Assembly (NCBI GenBank): GCA_029561345.1
Contig: JAKQJC010000057.1
Location: 36,654-100,653 of the forward strand
Source of the DNA: Chloroflexota bacterium
Lineage (GTDB): Bacteria > Chloroflexota > Anaerolineae > Anaerolineales > Anaerolineaceae
Length of the DNA stretch: 64,000 nt
Direction of reading: 5' to 3'
In this document: positions 33,963 through 42,418 of the stretch, one piece after another
Layout of the letters: each line of letters opens with the position of its first letter
Position numbering within the stretch: position 1 is the stretch's first letter
Notes under the pieces: generated by a model
Seen by the model: only the letters and a program-made list of their open reading frames with translations
What the model was told of the DNA's origin: nothing
The model's database searches: none
Made by a program: the position numbers and the translations under genes

Positions 33963-35342
33963 TTATCTCCTGATTATTTTTTGGTTTTGTTTTGGAATTG
34001 ATGAGACAAATTCAATCAGCCTTGGTTGTTCATATCTTCCTAAAGATGATTGGCAACGAAATCTGATTTCCTTTTCAATTGCTTCACTTGAGACATCATC
34101 CGAAATCTCTACTTGAATAGCAACTATTTGTCCGGTAATTGGATTTTTTTTCCCATACACACGCACATTCTTTATTCCTGGAATAGCAAGAATAACTGCT
34201 TCCACTTTTAGAGGGTGTACTTTTACTCCCCCCACATTGATAATCTCACTTTTTCTTCCTCTAAAAAGAACCCGATCGCCAACAATTTCAACAATATCAC
34301 CAGTAGCTATCCAACCATCATTATCTCTTTGAAGTACATCACCGCCAGCATATCCCAGCATAGCTTTTGTGGATAAGATATACAGCTCATCTTGCAGAAT
34401 TTTTAATTTTACATTTCCAACTGGTCGAGATAAATATTCTAACGGGAAACCTGGTAACCCATCTTTGACAGAAAAACAGGAACCCAACTCGGTTGTTGCA
34501 TAAACCTGGGTAATAACTGCTTTTGGAAAGATACCTCTCAATTTTTCTAATAATTCAGGTGTCGAAGCTTCGCCACCCAGAGTAATTTGCTTGAGATTCA
34601 AAGGTCCCAAATCTTTAGTGTATTTTCCGGAAAAGAATCTCCAAAAAGTCGGCGTTGCTGAGATTGAATCAACATTATATTTCTGGATATAGGTTAAAAT
34701 ATCCTCAAAACTTCTTGAAGGGGGAATAATCAATGCATTACCATTCACCAAAGAGTGTAATAATACTTGAATGCCCGCAAAATGATTTAAAGGTGACACC
34801 AATAACCATACTTCTTGTAAATCTCGTTTGTTGGGGCGAATTTGCTTAATGATCGTTTCCCATTTATACAAAGCAGCCTTGGGCAATCCAGTTGTACCAG
34901 TGGTTAAAATGATCAGATCATTTTCTCTATCAACAGGATAATTATATTCCTTCTTTGAATCTGGGAAGGATTCATGCCATAATGGGTCAGAATATGAAAT
35001 TATTCTAGTTCCAGAAACGGCATCATCGAACTTTGTATCGGAAATCAAAATGCCAGGGCCCACCTTGTGAAAAATTGCTGCAAAATCTACTTCGGCCATT
35101 TGACGATTCAATATGCAGGCTTTTTTTCCAAGCAAATCAATTGCAATTAAAAGTAAAACTAAATCACAACCGTCTTTTAAATATAAATAGACCAAATCTT
35201 CTTTTGAATTTTCCAATTGTCCAGCGATTTTGATTACTCGATTTACTGCATCTTCATAAGAAAAGGAATAAACCTGATCAACAAGGAATAATTGGTCAGG
35301 TCGTGCCTCAGCAATTTCCCTTAATTTTTGAAATATCATCAT
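33963..35342 (-). CDS. Adenylate-forming acyl ligase (ANL superfamily)
   Basis: A 459-residue AMP-forming ligase. Motifs in order are LTTGTTGLPK (A3, residues 146-155), YATTELGS (A5), ATGDIVE (A7), FRGRKSEIINVGGVKV (A8) and the terminal PKQNQKIIRR with catalytic Lys455. It is slightly shorter than most acyl-CoA synthetases (500-550). It overlaps the ACP gene by 4 bp, suggesting that it loads an acid onto that carrier or makes its CoA ester. Loading of an amino acid is an alternative, but no NRPS domains are seen. Confidence 0.86.
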   Translation of the reverse strand: MMIFQKLREIAEARPDQLFLVDQVYSFSYEDAVNRVIKIAGQLENSKEDLVYLYLKDGCDLVLLLIAIDLLGKKACILNRQMAEVDFAAIFHKVGPGILISDTKFDDAVSGTRIISYSDPLWHESFPDSKKEYNYPVDRENDLIILTTGTTGLPKAALYKWETIIKQIRPNKRDLQEVWLLVSPLNHFAGIQVLLHSLVNGNALIIPPSRSFEDILTYIQKYNVDSISATPTFWRFFSGKYTKDLGPLNLKQITLGGEASTPELLEKLRGIFPKAVITQVYATTELGSCFSVKDGLPGFPLEYLSRPVGNVKLKILQDELYILSTKAMLGYAGGDVLQRDNDGWIATGDIVEIVGDRVLFRGRKSEIINVGGVKVHPLKVEAVILAIPGIKNVRVYGKKNPITGQIVAIQVEISDDVSSEAIEKEIRFRCQSSLGRYEQPRLIEFVSSIPKQNQKIIRR

Positions 35343-35596
35343 CGGTCCTTGTAAAAATTTACAATCTCTCGAACCGTATGTGGAAATATTCCTTGAGAGT
35401 AAGGATCTAACCCAAATTTATTCTCCAACATAGCAGAAAGTGTGGCTGTATCCAGTGAATCTAATCCTAAACCACTTCGGTAAAGTGAGCTATCAAGAGA
35501 TAGGCAACTGGGTACTTCCTTATCCAACTTTTGAAGTAAATCCTTTACTAGCTCAAAAATAATACCTTCTAAATTGTTTAATTCGTTATCTTTCAT
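35339..35596 (-). CDS. Acyl carrier protein
   Basis: An 85-residue acidic helical protein with the phosphopantetheine site GLGLDSLD; Ser47 carries the prosthetic arm. The sequence is far from a housekeeping AcpP (DSLDTATL instead of DSLDTVEL, and an unusual C-terminal FPHTVREIVNFY), so it looks dedicated to this cluster. I chose the ATG at 35596, preceded by GAGG; longer in-frame starts at 35611 and 35647 lack ribosome-binding sites. First gene of the minus-strand operon ending in the flippase. Confidence 0.82.
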   Translation of the reverse strand: MKDNELNNLEGIIFELVKDLLQKLDKEVPSCLSLDSSLYRSGLGLDSLDTATLSAMLENKFGLDPYSQGIFPHTVREIVNFYKDR

Positions 35597-35698
35597 AATT
35601 TTTGGCCTCATTTTTGGGGTAGGGTTAATTTCACTCAAGGTCTGCATTTGCTACAAATATGCTTTTTATACAAGAGGAAATTGCAGCCGCAAAAAACC

Positions 35699-36400
35699 TT
35701 ATTGAGATTTGTCTGTTATGGAGAGTTCTCTCTTCTGAAAATATGGATTAATTATACCATTGATGCCAGCCGCAGGATATTTTGAAATCCCCCATGTTCT
35801 TTGGTCCCATTCAAACTGATACACCTTCTCCCGCCAGAGGATATGCAGGCCGCTGTCGCCTTCACGCCAGAAAAACAGGCCCTCAAAAAAGGCCGGCCAG
35901 TCATCACCCATCACTGGCTCGCCAAGCAAAAAATGTACCAGGCAGATGACATTGGAGTCGTGGCTGACATATACATTCAAACCGCCGGGACCCAGGTCAT
36001 TTTCCAGGGCCAATTCCACCGCGCCGTTAACCGGCTCAGGCAGGGCATCTCCCGGCTGCCAGCCATTTTTCATCGCCCGCCAGGCCGGTTCCACATAAGG
36101 AAAACCCAACCGCTCATCAATGAACACAGGTAAATTCCACCTGGCTCCCTGGGCAATGGCGCGGGCTGTGTGTCCGCAGCGCCCCACCGGGCTGGCCAGA
36201 AGCCGGCCGGGCTGACGCAGCAGACTCAACATCTGCCCATAATCTTCCGCCAGGGCAACGCCCTCTGGCGTCAGTTCCACCAGATGTCCGGTGGCTTCAT
36301 CCACAATGGGATAACGATTTCCATGGCGCATGATCACACTGACAGTCCGGTCTGAGGGCAGCATGGCCAGCGCATTCACCATCGAATACGGTAAAGGCAT
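35699..36400 (-). CDS. Histidine phosphatase family protein
   Basis: A 233-residue member of the phosphoglycerate mutase-like histidine phosphatases. The catalytic motif is MRHGNRYP near residue 24. A second conserved block is SPVGRCGHTARAI near residue 70, and the second catalytic histidine is in VYVSHDSNV near residue 145. The extended N-terminus and the acid-phosphatase-like RHGxRxP pattern place it nearer branch 2 (acid phosphatase/phytase) than phosphoglycerate mutase. The substrate is unknown. The gene is GC-rich, marking the end of the AT-rich island, and lies 16 bp after the FAH-family gene. Confidence 0.82.
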   Translation of the reverse strand: MPLPYSMVNALAMLPSDRTVSVIMRHGNRYPIVDEATGHLVELTPEGVALAEDYGQMLSLLRQPGRLLASPVGRCGHTARAIAQGARWNLPVFIDERLGFPYVEPAWRAMKNGWQPGDALPEPVNGAVELALENDLGPGGLNVYVSHDSNVICLVHFLLGEPVMGDDWPAFFEGLFFWREGDSGLHILWREKVYQFEWDQRTWGISKYPAAGINGIINPYFQKRELSITDKSQ

Positions 36401-36416
36401 AAAAACTCCTCAAAAG

Positions 36417-37301
36417 CTACGCCGCAACGGGGTTGCTCAGCGTGCCAATTTTTTCAATTTCAATCTCAATCTGATCTCCCGGCTTTAAAAAGACCGGCGG
36501 TTTGCGAAACACCCCCACCCCATCCGGCGTGCCGGTTGAAATCACATCTCCAGGCAGCAGGGTGGCGCCAGCCGAGGCAATCGCCAGCACATTGGCCACC
36601 TTGAAGATCATTTCACTGGTATTGGAATCCTGCATCACCTGACCGTTCAGGCGGCAGCCTATCTTTAAAGCATTCGGATCCCCCACCTCATCCGGCGTCA
36701 CCAGCCAGGGGCCCATCGGGCAGAAGCTGTCCAGCGACTTGGCCCGCACCCATTGTTTTTCGGCAAATTGCAAATCGCGCGCCGAAACATCGTTCAAAAT
36801 GGTGTACCCTGCCACAGCTGAAAGAGCTGTTTCAGGGGTCAGGTCCCGCACCCGCCTGCCAATCACCAGGGCCAGTTCAGCCTCGTAGTCCACCTGTTCG
36901 GTCAGGCCGGCCGGCCATGTGATGGCAGTTCCCGCGCCAGCCAGCGCTGAAGGATGCTTGGTGAAAAGGATCAACCGTTCAGGAATTTTTACATTCTGTT
37001 CCCGGCAGTGATCATAATAATTCAATCCGGCGCAAATGATTTTGGATGGCGCCAGCACCGGCGGCAGCAGGCGCACTTCGCTGATGGCCAACAGCAGGGG
37101 TTTGATCTGTTCAAAAGGTTGCGTCAACAGATGGGTGTGTAAAGCCCGCAACTGTTCCAGGCTGGCATCCCAGTCCTGCAGCATTTCCAGCATGCTCAGC
37201 GGTAAATGCGGCGCCGCTCGCTGCAAATCCACCAGCCAGGTTTCGTCCCAAACCAGACCCACATGGGGAGAGGGATCCTGCGAAAAAGTGCAAAGTTTCA
37301 T
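36417..37301 (-). CDS. Fumarylacetoacetate hydrolase family protein
   Basis: A 294-residue protein with a short N-terminal domain and the FAH catalytic domain. ICAGLNYYDHCRE holds the catalytic histidine; the metal ligands are Glu in VDYEAELA and Asp in ILNDVSARDLQ. GDVISTGTPDGVG is the family C-terminal signature. Members hydrolyse or decarboxylate 2-oxo acids of aromatic and sugar-acid catabolism. The neighbouring UxaE-like epimerase suggests a sugar-acid route here, but the exact substrate is not readable. GAGG precedes the ATG. Confidence 0.88.
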   Translation of the reverse strand: MKLCTFSQDPSPHVGLVWDETWLVDLQRAAPHLPLSMLEMLQDWDASLEQLRALHTHLLTQPFEQIKPLLLAISEVRLLPPVLAPSKIICAGLNYYDHCREQNVKIPERLILFTKHPSALAGAGTAITWPAGLTEQVDYEAELALVIGRRVRDLTPETALSAVAGYTILNDVSARDLQFAEKQWVRAKSLDSFCPMGPWLVTPDEVGDPNALKIGCRLNGQVMQDSNTSEMIFKVANVLAIASAGATLLPGDVISTGTPDGVGVFRKPPVFLKPGDQIEIEIEKIGTLSNPVAA

Positions 37302-37352
37302 TTTTACCTCACCAGGGATTGATTATACTTCATTACAAGGGAAAAGCATGGA

Positions 37353-38891
37353 TCATTTTGACTGCGTCAGGGCGAACAAATGCGGCTTGAAGTAAGAGCT
37401 GAGCAGGTCACTGTAAAGGTATTCGTGCTGCCGCACCACATCACTGATCCGCTCACCAATGGGCTGGCCAGTGGAATCGCGGGCTGTCGCAAGGAAAGCA
37501 AAGGTCACCGCCAGCACCTGGCGTGTGTTCATTTCATCGAGAAGGTTGGGCAGCCGGTCATCTCCAATCCGATTCGGGTCTGGAACCCGCCCCACATCCG
37601 CGCTGACCGGATAATCCATGCGGTCTGAAGCATATTCCTCGCGGCACAGGTACAAAATGTCGCGAAACAGCGCCGGTTCGCACATGGCCACCAAACGCAG
37701 CGCCTCCAGGTAGCTCGATCCTGATGTTTTGATATGCAGCAAGCGGTTGAAGGATTGCTGCAGCGCCGGAAAAACACTGAACTTGCCCGAACCTGAATGC
37801 AGCCCAAACTTATACGGACCAAGATAACTCATAATGGCAGCATGCCGTTCCAGTTCATAACTCAAAGTTGACAGGTTGCCGATGTAATCCACCCCGCGTT
37901 CAAAGCGTCCCACCAGGCGCGGTGAAAAACAGGTGATGCGCACCCCCAGCCGCTGCAATTCATTCACAAAGAAAAAGTGCTCTGCCTGGGTGGTTGGCGT
38001 GTCGCACTGGTCAATGGTGATCTCAAAATCAAAACGCCCTTCTCCAAGCCGCAGGCACAGGTAGCGATACATGCGCATGGCCTGCACAATGGCATTGCCA
38101 TATTTGATCAGCGTGCGGTAGAGCGTATCGCGGTCATAAATCAGGCGGAATAGACCCAGGTCAAAGCTGTGATGCAGGTAGCGTCCTTCCACCCCTTCCA
38201 GTGTATCTTCCAGCAGGGCCCACGGCAAGATATCCAGGCGAGACTGCAAATCCTGCGGCCGAATGGGCTGCGCCCGTTGATCCACATATTCATGCAAATC
38301 AAGCGTGTACCAGCTAAAGCCGGCCTCAATCCACGGGTCCGCGTCATCTTTCGAACGGATGCAATCGGCATCCGCAGCCATGTTATCCTGCCAGCCCGCC
38401 TGAAAGGCCCCCCAGATGGCATCGTCCAGCACTTCGGCTGGTGTACGCCCTGTGCGGCTAATTTCCTTGACGCTCTGTTGGGCAAACACCGGCACCAGAT
38501 CCAGCCCGCGCACTGCCTGCACATGCCCCGGCGTGGCCATTCCCAGCCGGTCGCCAAAACCAAAGGACATTTGCAGGCCAATCGGCGCCGGCCTGAGCCT
38601 GGGGAACACCATGCGCAGAATGGCGGCATTCCTTGGGGTAAGCGGGCAAACCTTCATCATCAAACGCTGCTGGTTCACCTGCACCGGCTGGTCGGCGCCT
38701 TCAAAAGCACTGGTCACCGGATCGCGCAGCGGCTGATTGTTAATAAACGTGGTGGGGCTCACCATCCCCAGAACCCGGTCGCATCCCTGTCCGGCAATAA
38801 AGAAGACTCGTTTTCCGTCCGAAGTCATCGAATCAGGATAAACGGGCCGGCCAATAAAGGCGCTCCAGTTCACGTTCATCAACAGGCGCAT
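37353..38891 (-). CDS. Tagaturonate/fructuronate epimerase-like protein (UxaE family)
   Basis: A 512-residue protein that I match, by overall length and the segments ADADCIRSKDDADPWIEAG, FEITIDQ and LHSGSGKFSVFPAL, to the UxaE family. In Thermotoga, UxaE interconverts tagaturonate and fructuronate in galacturonate breakdown. The recognition is from memory of the family. The start at 38891 has GGAG five bases upstream; an earlier ATG at 38909 has none. A TATAAT lies about 48 bp upstream on this strand (38939-38944). Grouped with an FAH-family enzyme and a phosphatase. Confidence 0.6.
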   Translation of the reverse strand: MRLLMNVNWSAFIGRPVYPDSMTSDGKRVFFIAGQGCDRVLGMVSPTTFINNQPLRDPVTSAFEGADQPVQVNQQRLMMKVCPLTPRNAAILRMVFPRLRPAPIGLQMSFGFGDRLGMATPGHVQAVRGLDLVPVFAQQSVKEISRTGRTPAEVLDDAIWGAFQAGWQDNMAADADCIRSKDDADPWIEAGFSWYTLDLHEYVDQRAQPIRPQDLQSRLDILPWALLEDTLEGVEGRYLHHSFDLGLFRLIYDRDTLYRTLIKYGNAIVQAMRMYRYLCLRLGEGRFDFEITIDQCDTPTTQAEHFFFVNELQRLGVRITCFSPRLVGRFERGVDYIGNLSTLSYELERHAAIMSYLGPYKFGLHSGSGKFSVFPALQQSFNRLLHIKTSGSSYLEALRLVAMCEPALFRDILYLCREEYASDRMDYPVSADVGRVPDPNRIGDDRLPNLLDEMNTRQVLAVTFAFLATARDSTGQPIGERISDVVRQHEYLYSDLLSSYFKPHLFALTQSK

Positions 38892-38958
38892 GAACACTCC
38901 AAAACACAACGCTGCCGGCTGGCAGCACAGATAGGCTTATTATACTCTTAAAATGTAA

Positions 38959-38987
38959 AGGCACAGGGCTGGTAAGCACCTGTGCCT
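38959..38987 (-). terminator. Hairpin terminator at the end of the chemotaxis operon
   Basis: AGGCACAGG and CCTGTGCCT form a perfect 9-bp stem (38959-38967 with 38979-38987) about 21 bp after the last cheX stop on the minus strand. The tract after it (TTACATTTTAA) is T-rich but interrupted. Confidence 0.65.
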
Positions 38988-39008
38988 GACCTGCTTTTGC
39001 TGCGCTCA

Positions 39009-39524
39009 CTAAACGCCTGGCGCTGAGGGCACCTTCAGCAGAGCCGCATTGGCTCCCTTGGTGGCCGATTCGCGCAGGGCCAGGTGAATGACAATATTGC
39101 CCACGTCGCTGGTCAATGGAACCACCAGGCGGGCAAAGTCGAGTGTGGAAATGGTGGCGCCTTTGGCCAGCAGCAAGGTGGGCGGCGAAATGGTCGATTG
39201 AAAACCCGTTTGTGACAGTTTCACACTCGCCCGGCCGGTAATCACATTTCCCAATTCAGCAATACCGCTCTGAGCCAGGTTGTTCAGTTCTTTCAATTGC
39301 TCACCCATAATGGCCGATGAAATGGCCACACAGGTCTTTGCATTCATGCCGTAAAACACGGTACCCTGCACATCGCCAACCAGGCTGATCAGCACAGTCA
39401 CATCGTCGGTCACATAGGGGCTTTTTTCCAGCGACAGCTCACCGCGCGTCATGGTGATATGCGCTTCAGCTTTCAACACTTCATAAGCCGCTTCAACAAA
39501 TGGGATCAGGTATTTGACATTCAT
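39009..39524 (-). CDS. cheX: CheX-type chemotaxis phosphatase, copy 1
   Basis: A 171-residue CheC/CheX/FliY family protein, last gene of the chemotaxis operon. It shows the conserved helix SGIAELGNVITG with the catalytic Glu and Asn that dephosphorylate CheY-P, and the phosphatase fold's ...QGTVFYGM and IVIHLALRES. A single active-site motif fits CheX, which works as a dimer. It is a close tandem paralogue of the upstream gene (shared FVxAAxEVLKAE start). GAGG precedes the ATG. Confidence 0.85.
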   Translation of the reverse strand: MNVKYLIPFVEAAYEVLKAEAHITMTRGELSLEKSPYVTDDVTVLISLVGDVQGTVFYGMNAKTCVAISSAIMGEQLKELNNLAQSGIAELGNVITGRASVKLSQTGFQSTISPPTLLLAKGATISTLDFARLVVPLTSDVGNIVIHLALRESATKGANAALLKVPSAPGV

Positions 39525-39566
39525 CCGTACCTCACAAACCCATGGATAGTGGCTCCATGCCGCCGT

Positions 39567-40076
39567 TTAGGGAACCGAAATAGGAACAAAATTCCGGTCC
39601 TGAGAATCGGGTGGGCTTTCACGCAAGGCCAGGTTGACCACAATTTGTCCTGATTCTGTCATCAACGGCACCACAATGCGCGAAAAATCAAGTGTTGACA
39701 CTTGAATGGAATGGCCCTGAATCAAGGTGGGCGGCGATATATTGGATTGATATCCAGCCTCAGATAATTTGATGGTTGCGCGTCCTGTAATGACATTCCC
39801 AAGCTCGGCCACGCCGCTCTGGGCCAGGTTGTCAAACTCGGTAAACTCCTGGCCCATCATACGCGAAACCAAATCCAGAGCTGTCGTTGTGGACATGCCG
39901 TACATCACAACCCCCTGCACCTGGCCTACCAGGCTGAGCAGCACCGTCACATCATCAGCCGTCATGGCCGATTTCTGCAGCGAGAGGTTGCCGCGCCGAA
40001 TTGAAAGCTGAACTTCGGCTTTGAGAACTTCTGCAGCTGCATCCACAAAGGGGTTAAGAAACTTGACATTGGTCAT
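39567..40076 (-). CDS. cheX: CheX-type chemotaxis phosphatase, copy 2
   Basis: A 169-residue tandem paralogue of the following gene, with the same SGVAELGNVITG catalytic helix (Glu and Asn kept), QGVVMYGM and IVVNLALRES. Both copies appear active, giving the cluster two CheX proteins besides CheC. The ATG at 40076 is preceded by GGAGG, whereas an upstream GTG/ATG pair at 40082 is not. A TATAAT lies on the same strand at 40127-40132, so the two cheX genes may have their own promoter. Confidence 0.85.
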   Translation of the reverse strand: MTNVKFLNPFVDAAAEVLKAEVQLSIRRGNLSLQKSAMTADDVTVLLSLVGQVQGVVMYGMSTTTALDLVSRMMGQEFTEFDNLAQSGVAELGNVITGRATIKLSEAGYQSNISPPTLIQGHSIQVSTLDFSRIVVPLMTESGQIVVNLALRESPPDSQDRNFVPISVP

Positions 40077-40127
40077 ACACAACCTCCACCCGCATCAAAT
40101 GCTCAAGATGAATTGCCTGTTCGATAA

Positions 40128-40928
40128 TTATACTTTAACGTAGAAAGAAAACCCAGTGCTGCGAAAACCAATCTCCTGCGGGCGCGGAATGATCTCTGTG
40201 CCACCCACAAACATGATGCCGCCCGGGCGCAGCGCAGCGTGGAATTTTCGGTAGAGCATATCTTTGGTCTCTGTGGTGAAATAAATGACCACATTCCGGC
40301 AAACCACCATGTCAAAATCTGTTTCAGTTGGATCTGAAAGCAAATTATGTTCCTTGAAGGTGATTTTGCGAACAATATTGCTGTTGACGAAGTACGGTGG
40401 CCCGCCCGGTCTGAAATAGGCTTCCTTTTGCTTGGGAGTCACGTTTTGCATTTCTTCTGTCGTGAAAGGTCCCCCCGCCTGGGCTTTGGCCAGCGCGCCC
40501 CGGTCCAGGTCCGTCGCCCAGATATAATGTTTGCGCTGCGGGGCCAGTTCATCCAGCAGCATGGCAAAGCTGAAAGGTTCCGCACCAATGGAACAGCCTG
40601 CGCTCCAAATACGCACCCCGCTGCCCAGCGCCCGCATTCCCAGCGATTCCTTCAGCAGGTTGGGCAAAATACTTTCCTTGACCGATTTCCAGCGGTCAAA
40701 ATCGCGGAAAAACTCGGTGACATTAATAGTCAGATAATCCCTGAACTTGGTCAGCTCTGCCGGCTCCTTTTTCAGGCGGGCGAAATAATCGTCCCAGCTC
40801 GCGCTCCCCGAACGCGCCAGCCAGGAATCGAGCCGGCGGCGCATTTGTTCATCCTTGTAATGATCCAGGTTAATATCCAGCAGCGTGCGGATGGCTTCCT
40901 TTATTCGGGCATAAACGGCTAAATCCAT
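40128..40928 (-). CDS. cheR: Chemotaxis protein methyltransferase
   Basis: A 266-residue CheR. The N-terminal helical domain (about residues 1-75) precedes a SAM-binding Rossmann domain with IWSAGCSIGAEPFS (motif I), the acidic cofactor loop ATDLDRGAL, DMVVCRNVVIYF and GGIMFVGGTE. The enzyme methylates glutamates of chemoreceptors, opposing CheB, whose gene is 7 bp upstream. No TPR extension. No receptor gene lies in this window. Confidence 0.93.
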   Translation of the reverse strand: MDLAVYARIKEAIRTLLDINLDHYKDEQMRRRLDSWLARSGSASWDDYFARLKKEPAELTKFRDYLTINVTEFFRDFDRWKSVKESILPNLLKESLGMRALGSGVRIWSAGCSIGAEPFSFAMLLDELAPQRKHYIWATDLDRGALAKAQAGGPFTTEEMQNVTPKQKEAYFRPGGPPYFVNSNIVRKITFKEHNLLSDPTETDFDMVVCRNVVIYFTTETKDMLYRKFHAALRPGGIMFVGGTEIIPRPQEIGFRSTGFSFYVKV

Positions 40929-40935
40929 GGCAGTT

Positions 40936-42018
40936 TTATCCTTCGATCAGTTTTTTAACTGCGCCCGCCACATCACCCAACGGGACAATCAGGTCTGCTG
41001 CGCCGGCCTCAGCCACAGCGCGCGGCATACCCCAAACCACACAGGTTTCTTCAGCTTCAGCAATCACCTTGCCGCCCGAAGCATGGATCAGTGAGGCGCC
41101 ATTGGTGCCGTCGCTGCCCATACCCGTCAAAACCACACCCACCACCCGCGAGCCAAAATGCGGCACCACCGAGAGCATGGTCACATCCACGCTCGGCCGC
41201 ACCCCATGCACCGGGGGGTTCTGGTTCAACGCCACTTTGCCCTGGGCATCCAGGGTCATATGAAAACCGCCCGGTGCCAATAAAGCCTTGCCCACTTCCA
41301 TCACATCGCCTGCTTCGGCTTCCTTCACCAGCAGGGATGACTGGTTGTTCAACCGTTCAGCCAGAGAGCGGGTGAAATTGGCCGGCATATGCTGCACGAT
41401 CAGCACTGCTGCCGGCAAACTGGCTGGAATGTTCGGCACCACGGCGTTCAACGCGCGCGGTCCGCCCGTTGAAGAGCCGATAATCAAAATCTTATCACTG
41501 CGCAGCAGCGGCCGCGTGCGCTTTTCTCCTTGCGCCGCTGGCGCAGCCATGGTCATTTGTATGGTCTGACTGGCCATTGCCGCCGCGCTCATCAGAGGGG
41601 TGACCTTGGCCCCGGCTGCACGGATAATCTTGTTGGCCACCTCATCCAGCACAGAGGCCATGCTGGCTTTATAATCTGGCTTGGCTGCAAAATCAACCGC
41701 CCCCAGCGTCAACGCCTGAATGGTTTCTGTTGCGCCTTCTTTAGTCTGGCTGCTTAACATGATCACCGGGCGTGGGAAGCGCACCATGATTTCGCGCAAC
41801 GTTGCCAAACCATCCATGCGCGGCATTTCCACATCCAGGGTGACCACATCGGGCTGCAGTTTAGGAATTTGTTCCAGGGCATCCTGCCCATCCCTCGCTG
41901 CGCCCACAACCGTCAACCCCGCCACCTGGTTGAGATGGTTGGTGATGGTGTAACGCATGAAAGCGGAATCATCCACCACCAGAACACGCACCGGTTTCGT
42001 CCCGTCAGGTAAAGCCAT
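40936..42018 (-). CDS. cheB: Chemotaxis response regulator/methylesterase
   Basis: A 360-residue two-domain CheB. The receiver domain has VVDDSAF and phospho-acceptor Asp62 in TLDVEMPRMDG. The C-terminal methylesterase has the nucleophile Ser in IGSSTGGPRAL, the His in VQHMPANFT and the Asp in GMGSDGTNGA. It removes methyl groups from receptors when phosphorylated by CheA. The start at 42018 is preceded by AGGTG; a longer frame to 42117 would overlap cheY and adds unrelated residues. Confidence 0.94.
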   Translation of the reverse strand: MALPDGTKPVRVLVVDDSAFMRYTITNHLNQVAGLTVVGAARDGQDALEQIPKLQPDVVTLDVEMPRMDGLATLREIMVRFPRPVIMLSSQTKEGATETIQALTLGAVDFAAKPDYKASMASVLDEVANKIIRAAGAKVTPLMSAAAMASQTIQMTMAAPAAQGEKRTRPLLRSDKILIIGSSTGGPRALNAVVPNIPASLPAAVLIVQHMPANFTRSLAERLNNQSSLLVKEAEAGDVMEVGKALLAPGGFHMTLDAQGKVALNQNPPVHGVRPSVDVTMLSVVPHFGSRVVGVVLTGMGSDGTNGASLIHASGGKVIAEAEETCVVWGMPRAVAEAGAADLIVPLGDVAGAVKKLIEG

Positions 42019-42025
42019 GAAGCAC

Positions 42026-42382
42026 CTATGCCAGCAGCTTGCTGATCGCTCCCAGAACCCGTTCACGTTCAAAGGGTTTAACCACAAAATCGCGGGCGCC
42101 TGATTTAATGGCCTCAAGCACCACCGATTCCTGTCCCAGGGCCGTCAGCATGATCACTTTGGCCTTCGGGTCCAAGGCTTTAATATGCTTCAACGCAGTC
42201 AGGCCGTCCATTTCAGGCATGGTGATGTCCATCATCACCACATCAGGATGCACCTGATTGTAAAGTTCAACTGCTTTGGCGCCGTTATCGGCTTCCACAA
42301 TCTCATAGCCTTCCGCCGTTAACATCTTGGAGATACGCATCCTTAAGAATTCTGCGTCATCAACAATGAGAATTTTGGCCAT
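42026..42382 (-). CDS. cheY: Chemotaxis response regulator
   Basis: A 118-residue single-domain receiver. The acidic pair Asp8/Asp9 (VDDAEF), phospho-acceptor Asp52 (MMDITMPEMDG), Thr in MLTALGQ and Lys in FVVKPF are present. It carries the CheA signal to the flagellar switch (FliG/FliM/FliN; only fliG is in this window). AAGGAG precedes the ATG. Lies 7 bp before cheB. Confidence 0.93.
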   Translation of the reverse strand: MAKILIVDDAEFLRMRISKMLTAEGYEIVEADNGAKAVELYNQVHPDVVMMDITMPEMDGLTALKHIKALDPKAKVIMLTALGQESVVLEAIKSGARDFVVKPFERERVLGAISKLLA

Positions 42383-42418
42383 GTTTTTTCTCCTTATAAA
42401 AAATCAACTAAACAACAA

